NCBI GenBank assembly: GCA_023974075.1
Contig: CM043791.1
Span: forward strand, 20,127,701-20,191,700
Reading direction: 5' to 3'
Source of the DNA: Chaenocephalus aceratus
Lineage: Eukaryota; Chordata; Actinopteri; Perciformes; Channichthyidae
DNA: 64,000 bases
Below, one piece after another: positions 57,601 to 64,000 of this stretch. The notes under the pieces were generated by a model. That model was not told the origin of the DNA. It saw only the letters and a program-made list of their open reading frames with translations, and ran no database searches. The first letter of the stretch is position 1. Each line of letters begins with the position of its first letter. A program made the translations under genes and the position numbers.

Positions 57601-59779
57601 AGTGTACACAGGAGGATGCTGGGGATGCCGTGAGTAGCAACCTGCTAGGCTCCGCCTCCTCCTCCTCATTATGCATGCAGTTACCGGGGAAACTAGGGGA
57701 GTCTCGCGCCGGCAGCCCGTCACGACTCACTTCAAAAGCGCCTGTAGTCTGTGTCGGATAGTAGAGAGGCCGAGCTGCTGCTGCGGAGTACATTTATCGC
57801 AATACGGCAGCTGCAACCGAGATACAGCACCTTGAAAACGAGAAGTAATCTGGTGGGGGATTCTTAAAAAGGAGAATTGCGCTTCTTCACTATTCCAGAT
57901 GTGGGGAGCGCATCTGCCGAAGCACCACAGCCGGGGTTTGGATGCAAGATGGAGACATAGGGGATTCCTCTGGAGAACGCGCACAGTGAAGAAGCCAGAA
58001 GACAGCCAGTTTATAGAGGGAGAGCAGCGGGGCTGTGCAGGGAACAATGGTTCAAAACGTGGTTTTGGTGTTTCTCCGCAGGAGGCTGAGCCAGAGACCG
58101 AATGTGGAGGAGCTGGAAGGTCGGAACATCCTGAAACGTAAGTTTAACACTTTAATGTCTGTCTCCAAACTGACATCTCTGCCCCGGAATAATAATATTT
58201 ACTAAATGTATACGGAAAAGCCACGATGAAAAACACAGGGCAAGATAATGCATTAGTGATAGCACAGATCGTCCAGTGTACATTATTCAGGAGCAGGAGA
58301 TCCGCCTGAGTGCACATCTCCTCCCCACTGCTACAAGTGCCCTACTATAGCAACTGCAGCTGTACACTTTGGATATGCAAACTTTATATGAATTACATAT
58401 TTCTACACTACTTTAATTACATTATGGGCATTTAATCTATCTTTGTTCATTTTTTATTGACCTAATACTCTGCTGTGTTTTAAATTGTTTACTTACTGAT
58501 ATATTTACATTCCTTATTTGTCTGGTTGTTTTTTTCCAGAGAGGAACGACCAGACAGAGCAAGAAGAGAGGAGGGAGATCAAGCAGAGGCTAAACAGAAA
58601 GGTACAAAACAGCGTGATTTTGTATTCTCCCTATATATTCAAATGAGTTTCTGATTCCAGCAAAACATGGAGACTCCTATCATCGGCTCGTTCTTAATGT
58701 TTGTCCAATTTCTTGTGTTTCAGCTAAACCAGCGGCCTACAGTAGACGAACTGCGAGACAGAAAGATTCTGATCCGCTTCAGTGACTATGTGGAGGTGGC
58801 CAAAGCTCAGGACTATGACAGGAGAGCAGACAAGCCCTGGACTCGGCTCTCGGCAGCAGACAAGGTGTGCATACTGTGGAGCAAAGAGTAATGAATACTT
58901 AGTAACAGTAAACAAATAACAGCTACTGACCTGCAAACAATAACTTGGACTGATCCCTAAATCAAGTTCACTACTTAGCCCAGTGTGATTAGAACATTCC
59001 CAAATTCTTCTGATACTTTCATCGTCAAAATGACTGTTATGGCTTGTTGTTGTTATTTAGCTTATCACACCAAAATACCTGTTCTCTTTAGATTTTCTTT
59101 GGTTGATTATATTTCCTTTTCTCCTTCTGTTGTTTTGCTCTCCAGAGGATGGAGCCCCACAAAGGCTCAGGGATGCTAACGCTTTTTCTTTCTCTTTCCC
59201 AAAGGCTGCCATCCGAAAGGAGCTGAACGAGTTCAAAAGCACCGAGATGGAAGTGCACGCCTCAAGCAAACACCTAACTAGGTCAGTATTGTGAAATAAA
59301 TGTCTGTGCGTAGTCTGTGTTTTGGGAAATGCATGCATGTTCTATTCTGGGCCACAGTGGTCTATTTTTAGCCCCCCTTGCTCACCGAGAGGAGCTAAAG
59401 ATAGATGGGAGTGCTTGTAAAATGGGGAGGGGGGCGGTGGGAGTCATTGTCCTTCTGGAGAGCTCGTACTGCCAAGCAGAGAGAAATGATAAAAAAAAAA
59501 ACACGGCGTCCTTGGCTAAGCTTGTTAGGAAAGCAGGGGTCTTTGCTGCGAGTTGTAAAAGTGATCCGGGGGGGGGGGGCTGGATGCGAGAACGTGACCA
59601 GTCCCTGCCTGCACACATATAATGATTGCGCTAAGAATAGCCTCACAGATCTGATTAATAGCTGCTATGATAGCTGGCTGTGTGCAGACAAAGGCACCCT
59701 CTGTTCTCACTATGTGTACTTCTCCCCTTCACACTCGACTTATCTGCATGTTTGTCTCTCCAGGTTCCACCGACCGTGA
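27847..59779 (+). CDS. phactr3: Phosphatase and actin regulator 3
   Basis: PHACTR proteins bind protein phosphatase 1 through the C terminus and G-actin through RPEL motifs, redirecting PP1 to cytoskeletal substrates. Twelve coding exons, all phases consistent, 545 residues (human about 559): 27847-27949, 46133-46297, 47568-47735, 48271-48486, 50171-50399, 51024-51274, 53786-53939, 58082-58137, 58540-58601, 58724-58864, 59205-59281 and 59764-59779. Features: N terminus [20 protein letters not shown], which fits PHACTR3; [18 protein letters not shown] (59-76) and the basic run RKKK; three C-terminal RPEL motifs (about 388-408, 429-449, 468-487); PP1 docking elements [10 protein letters not shown] (484-493) and RRADKPW (501-507); ending HLTRFHRP. 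The N-terminal RPEL exon expected after NEKLKQ was not found. Exon 2 could begin 3 bases later. Teleosts may have two paralogues; I cannot tell which this is. Confidence 0.95.
31190..31233. repeat. ATCC tetranucleotide microsatellite
   Basis: Repeated CATC/TATC units with a few substitutions. Confidence 0.85.
40097..40175. repeat. CA microsatellite
   Basis: About 79 bases of AC repeat with one T interruption, in phactr3 intron 1. Confidence 0.95.
42306..42608. repeat. TCC and CT simple repeats in pyrimidine-rich zone
   Basis: TCC repeated about 16 times (42306-42353), then after a G/C-rich spacer a CT run (42571-42608). Open frames across this zone give poly-Leu, poly-Ser or Arg-rich strings and are artefacts of the repeats. 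Confidence 0.9.
44041..45617 (-). mobile_element. Tc1/mariner element, near complete (1577 bp)
   Basis: Inverted ends of about 80 bp (left starts CAGTAGGGCAAAAAGTATTT; right ends TTTTTTTGCCGCACTG) flanked by TA at 44039-44040 and 45618-45619. The element carries a Tc1 transposase on the minus strand, which has a frameshift. It sits antisense in phactr3 intron 1. Confidence 0.95.
44245..45251 (-). pseudogene. Tc1 transposase, frameshifted
   Basis: A cut-and-paste DD34E transposase. The N-terminal part from ATG 45251 encodes paired-like helix-turn-helix DNA-binding domains ([20 protein letters not shown], then [18 protein letters not shown]). The catalytic core has the first Asp in [11 protein letters not shown], the second in [11 protein letters not shown] and the Glu in [15 protein letters not shown]. 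The first frame ends at 44712, while the second (44742-44245) carries the last two acidic residues. A one-base frameshift near 44735, just after the first catalytic Asp, therefore splits the protein. Combined length matches the usual 340 or so residues. This copy cannot make an active enzyme but looks recently active, since little else has decayed. Confidence 0.92.
46518..47201. mobile_element. TTAA-flanked MITE in phactr3 intron 2
   Basis: TTAA at 46514-46517 and 47202-47205 flanks inverted ends AGGGGACCTATCATGC and GCATAATAGGTCCACT. TTAA duplications indicate a piggyBac or Kolobok-type transposase; I cannot choose between them. No coding capacity. It occupies the intron where the N-terminal RPEL exon would be expected. 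Confidence 0.8.
48487..50170 (+). other. phactr3 intron 4
   Basis: AT-rich, without exons I can support. Its only recognisable content is the LINE fragment near the 3' side (49630-50025). Confidence 0.5.
49630..50025 (+). mobile_element. L2/CR1-type LINE 3' fragment
   Basis: Plus-strand translation gives [20 protein letters not shown] followed by [10 protein letters not shown] and a stop, the familiar C-terminal end of the reverse-transcriptase ORF of fish L2/CR1-like LINEs. A 3' UTR-like stretch follows, ending in a short repetitive tail (CTTGAAACCTTGAA). The 5' part is missing, as usual for LINE insertions. Confidence 0.75.
52067..53736. mobile_element. TTAA-flanked element hosting a hAT
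   Basis: TTAA at 52063-52066 and 53737-53740 flanks ends CCCTGTTAAGCCCC and GGGCTTAACAGG (inverted, with a small length difference). The middle is taken up by a hAT element (52711-53550). Lies in phactr3 intron 6. No transposase visible; piggyBac or Kolobok type by target site only. Confidence 0.75.
52711..53550 (+). mobile_element. hAT element with dimerisation-domain remnant (840 bp)
   Basis: Perfect 16-bp inverted ends TAGGGATGTAACGATA and perfect 8-bp duplication GAATTTAC (52703-52710 and 53551-53558). Plus-strand coding around 53060-53265 gives [20 protein letters not shown] and, in a shifted frame, [20 protein letters not shown], the C-terminal hAT dimerisation domain of ZBED-type transposases. 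A further common repeat (about 52810-53000, containing TTTATTCAACCAG and CAAGGGAGACCTGTCC) seems inserted inside, making three nested layers. Confidence 0.88.
56229..56378. promoter_or_regulatory. Candidate enhancer with MEF2-like and X-box-like motifs
   Basis: CTATAAATAG at about 56229 fits the MEF2 consensus YTAWWWWTAR. GTTGCTTAGCAAC at about 56366 is a palindrome that fits an RFX X-box (two half-sites, one-base gap). GTTGCTAGG at about 56300 is another half-site. The motifs are seen directly; enhancer activity is inferred. Confidence 0.35.
57600..58046 (+). promoter_or_regulatory. Candidate internal phactr3 promoter and 5' UTR
   Basis: A locally G/C- and CpG-richer zone (TCTCGCGCCGGCAGCCCGTC, GGCCGAGCTGCTGCTGCGG) in otherwise AT-rich intron, leading without a stop into phactr3 exon 8 via ATG 58047. 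The base composition is like a first exon. An upstream ATG at 57899 opens an overlapping frame of 80 codons that could damp translation. No TATA box is obvious. Confidence 0.5.
58047..58137 (+). CDS. phactr3: Possible alternative first coding exon of phactr3
   Basis: ATG at 58047 has a strong Kozak context (A at -3, G at +4). It is followed in frame by [12 protein letters not shown], which crosses the normal intron-exon border at 58081/58082 and continues as [18 protein letters not shown]. Splicing onward from 58137 would give a protein of about 129 residues with two RPEL motifs and the whole PP1-binding C terminus, but without the N-terminal region and the first C-terminal RPEL. The same bases are intron in the long transcript. 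This is inferred from sequence; a transcript start here is not proven. Confidence 0.5.
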
Positions 59780-60442
59780 AGCGAGGACTTTCTTCTGTGA
59801 AGAAATGCTGAGCTTGTTAATTTCCTGGACAGTTTAAAGAGCCTGGAGCCTTTTTGTCTTCAGCGGTTCTTTAACATTCTTCCAGCACCCTTGACGGTCA
59901 TATCACGTGTATGACAGCCCGGGTGTGGGAGAGAAGATGACGGTAATGTTTGCGGCAGTGTGTCCTGGAGACTACTGAATGTCGCCACATGGAAGCTGGC
60001 TGGTTGGAGGAAGACTGGTGGAGCCTCTGCCTCTCTGGATGAGAGCGGAGGGAAAATAACAATCTTGTCATTCAGTCAGTGTTGTTTTTTGTACTATTTG
60101 ATGGACTCCTTTGACAAGGCGCTGTGAACCCGTGTAGTGGGAGGAAGCTGTGCATGTGACCAGCTTCACCTTTTCTTAACTGATGAAATAATGTGTCACT
60201 TGGACTGTGTAAAGACTGTGCAGTCTGGGGGAGGTGGGATTGGGCATGAATTTGATATCAACTGTACATACAGTATGTCAATCTGAATGGGACGTCTTCA
60301 CTGAAAAGAGAAATACCTTTGTAAGCACTACTTGTCTTCAAAATACAAGGTCTTTTTATAAAAAATGGTTTTATCTCATTATTTCCAACAGTTTTATTCT
60401 CAATCAAGAATTGTGTTGAAGAGATATTTATAAACAAACAAT

Positions 60443-60448
60443 TTTATT
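60443..60448 (-). terminator. Candidate polyadenylation signal of sycp2
   Basis: AATAAA on the minus strand about 340 bases after the sycp2 stop. Confidence 0.45.
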
Positions 60449-60640
60449 TTTTTCCAGTAGTTAACTTCCTTACATAAATATATCAGGAATTTGTTTTAAA
60501 AACATCACAGAGCAGAAACAACTCAATGTTTACTTTCAAGAACACTAAAATGATTAAAACATTTCATCAGGTGATACATATTAGAATAACATAACATTAC
60601 CATTAAAAACAAACATTGAGCAACAATGCATCAAGGTCAG

Positions 60641-60646
60641 AATAAA
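60641..60646 (+). terminator. Candidate polyadenylation signal of phactr3
   Basis: AATAAA on the plus strand about 860 bases after the phactr3 stop. If both this and the sycp2 signal are used, the two 3' UTRs overlap by about 200 bases. Confidence 0.4.
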
Positions 60647-60786
60647 TTAGAAACATCCACATGGAATAAAATCAGAACCTGGAACAATCAACACTTTTAA
60701 ATTATACAGCGCGGTGTGCATGAGGCGGTGTAATACACAACCTTGTTTACAGTGCAGGATGGTCTTCAGCTCAACATATGGCTCTA

Positions 60787-62906
<2,120 letters not shown>

Positions 62907-63145
62907 CTGCACACAGGAGAGAGCATTAACCAGTGGAAGTGGAAATCTAAAATGTAACACAGACCATACATACAATGTGTTTACAGGCCGCAGGGAGGCA
63001 GAGTACTGTAGACTTAAAGCCCATCAAATGCACAAATGATTACGTTAAGTACTAACCAAGTATACTAAGAACCGTTTAGGGAAATGAATACTAACTGTAC
63101 TCATTTCCTCTAAGAATTACATCAATGGGCAACTAGCTTCCAAAA

Positions 63146-64000
63146 TAGGGCTGCAACAAACGACTCATTTGATAATCGATTAATCTATCTATTCGGACTA
63201 TTACTGTATGCCTTGCACAATTTCTCAAATGCTCTTATTTAACCATCAACTTTTAGATTTAGCTTGAGGTTGTTTTAGGCATGTGGAAACTAACAATGAA
63301 GACAATAAAGATGAATACTTGATTCAAAAATACATATATTACTAAATTAACTAAACAGATTTTGAACAAAATTAACATTGCTTTTTATTTAAATTAAATA
63401 AATAATATTTCACATCAAAAGAAAACAACATGTTTTAACAAATCGTATTAAATAATGTGATGACAGAACTGCAAACAGAATAGCTGAAACTTTAACAAAA
63501 TAAATAACTCAGTTACCGCTAATCATTAACCCATGTTTGTATAATTGAGTTAACTCCGTGTGTTGCTGCTAGCACACAGAACACCTGACGTGGAAACGTT
63601 CCTCGTGGACGGGGCTACAGAGCTGCTAGAAAGACAGTCGAACCCGGTGCATTCCTCCGTCTGGATGTGGAGCACTTTTGCTAAATGTTTAGACAAATTG
63701 TTCGTGTTACCGCCCTTACATGCTAAACTCTTATTGCACTTTTGGCAACGAGCATTTTCCACATCGAGACGTGCAAAGTTTAACCACACCTCGGAGCGCG
63801 TTCTCTCCGCCATCTCCTCCGTGTGTTGCTGCATGAAGCAGCTGCGTGTGTGTAAACTGCCCCGCCCCCTCGCACACAGACGGGGGAGAGAGATCTCGTC
63901 TGATCGAAAATACATCATAGACGCATTTGTTTGTCTTTTTGCATATTAGAAACGAGTTGGCGACACTAAGACTGCGATATAATGCTTATGTAGCAATAAT
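63146..64000 (-). mobile_element. hAT element with BED-finger remnant, cut by window end
   Basis: Second copy of the family at 22835-23845. It starts TAGGGCTGCAACAAACGACT, shares the internal sequence, and its right end lies beyond the window. Minus-strand coding (about 63820-63640) reads SEVWLNFARLDVENARCQKC and then KGGNTNNLSKHL. Here both cysteines of the BED C-x2-C are kept (CQKC), whereas the pigt-intron copy has YQKC. It sits in a sycp2 intron or upstream flank. Confidence 0.85.

Larger units (their letters stand above)
53940..58081 (+). other. phactr3 intron 7
   Basis: No exon supported before the promoter-like zone at about 57.6 kb. It contains an X-box-like palindrome (56366-56378) and a MEF2-like site (56229-56238) within about 150 bases, in non-repetitive sequence. 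Confidence 0.5.

Noticed and set aside
57899..58141. 80-codon frame from ATG 57899 as a protein-coding gene
   Set aside because: No domain, and it runs through phactr3 exon 8 in a different frame. At most it is an upstream ORF of the possible short transcript.

Overview
The window is 64 kb of a ray-finned fish nuclear genome, probably a percomorph-type teleost. The evidence is vertebrate multi-exon genes with GT-AG introns, long CA/TG microsatellites, and a transposon load typical of teleosts (hAT, Tc1/mariner, TTAA-flanked and DIRS elements). No bacterial-type operon, CRISPR array, rRNA or tRNA was recognised.

Layout. (1) 1-11 kb is a transposon nest beside a decayed duplicate of a WAP-domain gene (1433-1936). 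A DNA transposon of about 7.6 kb (2170-9764) carries the start of a transposon-type ORF. A DIRS-like tyrosine-recombinase retrotransposon (about 2886-7460) has landed inside that ORF, and a hAT element (7799-8893) sits further right. (2) 11-15.5 kb has no recognised gene. (3) 16.56-17.43 kb (+) is an intact four-exon gene for a secreted protein with three WAP domains. (4) 19.61-26.85 kb (-) is a complete pigt gene: 11 exons, 643 codons, all phases consistent. (5) 27.85-59.78 kb (+) is phactr3: 12 coding exons, 545 codons, with an 18 kb first intron containing a broken Tc1 element. It also has a candidate internal promoter at about 57.6-58.05 kb that could drive a short C-terminal isoform. (6) 60.79 kb to the window edge (-) holds the last five coding exons of a gene best read as sycp2.

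The gene order links two blocks that are separate on human 20q13: WFDC-PIGT and PHACTR3-SYCP2. pigt and phactr3 are head to head, with start codons about 1 kb apart. phactr3 and sycp2 are tail to tail, with stops about 1 kb apart. The genes do not form one pathway. The WAP protein is a likely secreted protease inhibitor, PIG-T is part of the ER GPI-transamidase, PHACTR3 binds PP1 and actin, and SYCP2 belongs to the meiotic chromosome axis.

Points most worth a second look: the DIRS insertion that splits a reading frame at a GTT; its circle-junction-like internal region; the apparent loss of the N-terminal RPEL exon of phactr3; the in-frame internal start with a strong Kozak context just upstream of phactr3 exon 8; and a very long TG tract about 20 nt downstream of a sycp2 5' splice site. 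All exon models were read by eye from splice signals, phase and remembered family similarity; no alignment or transcript data were used.
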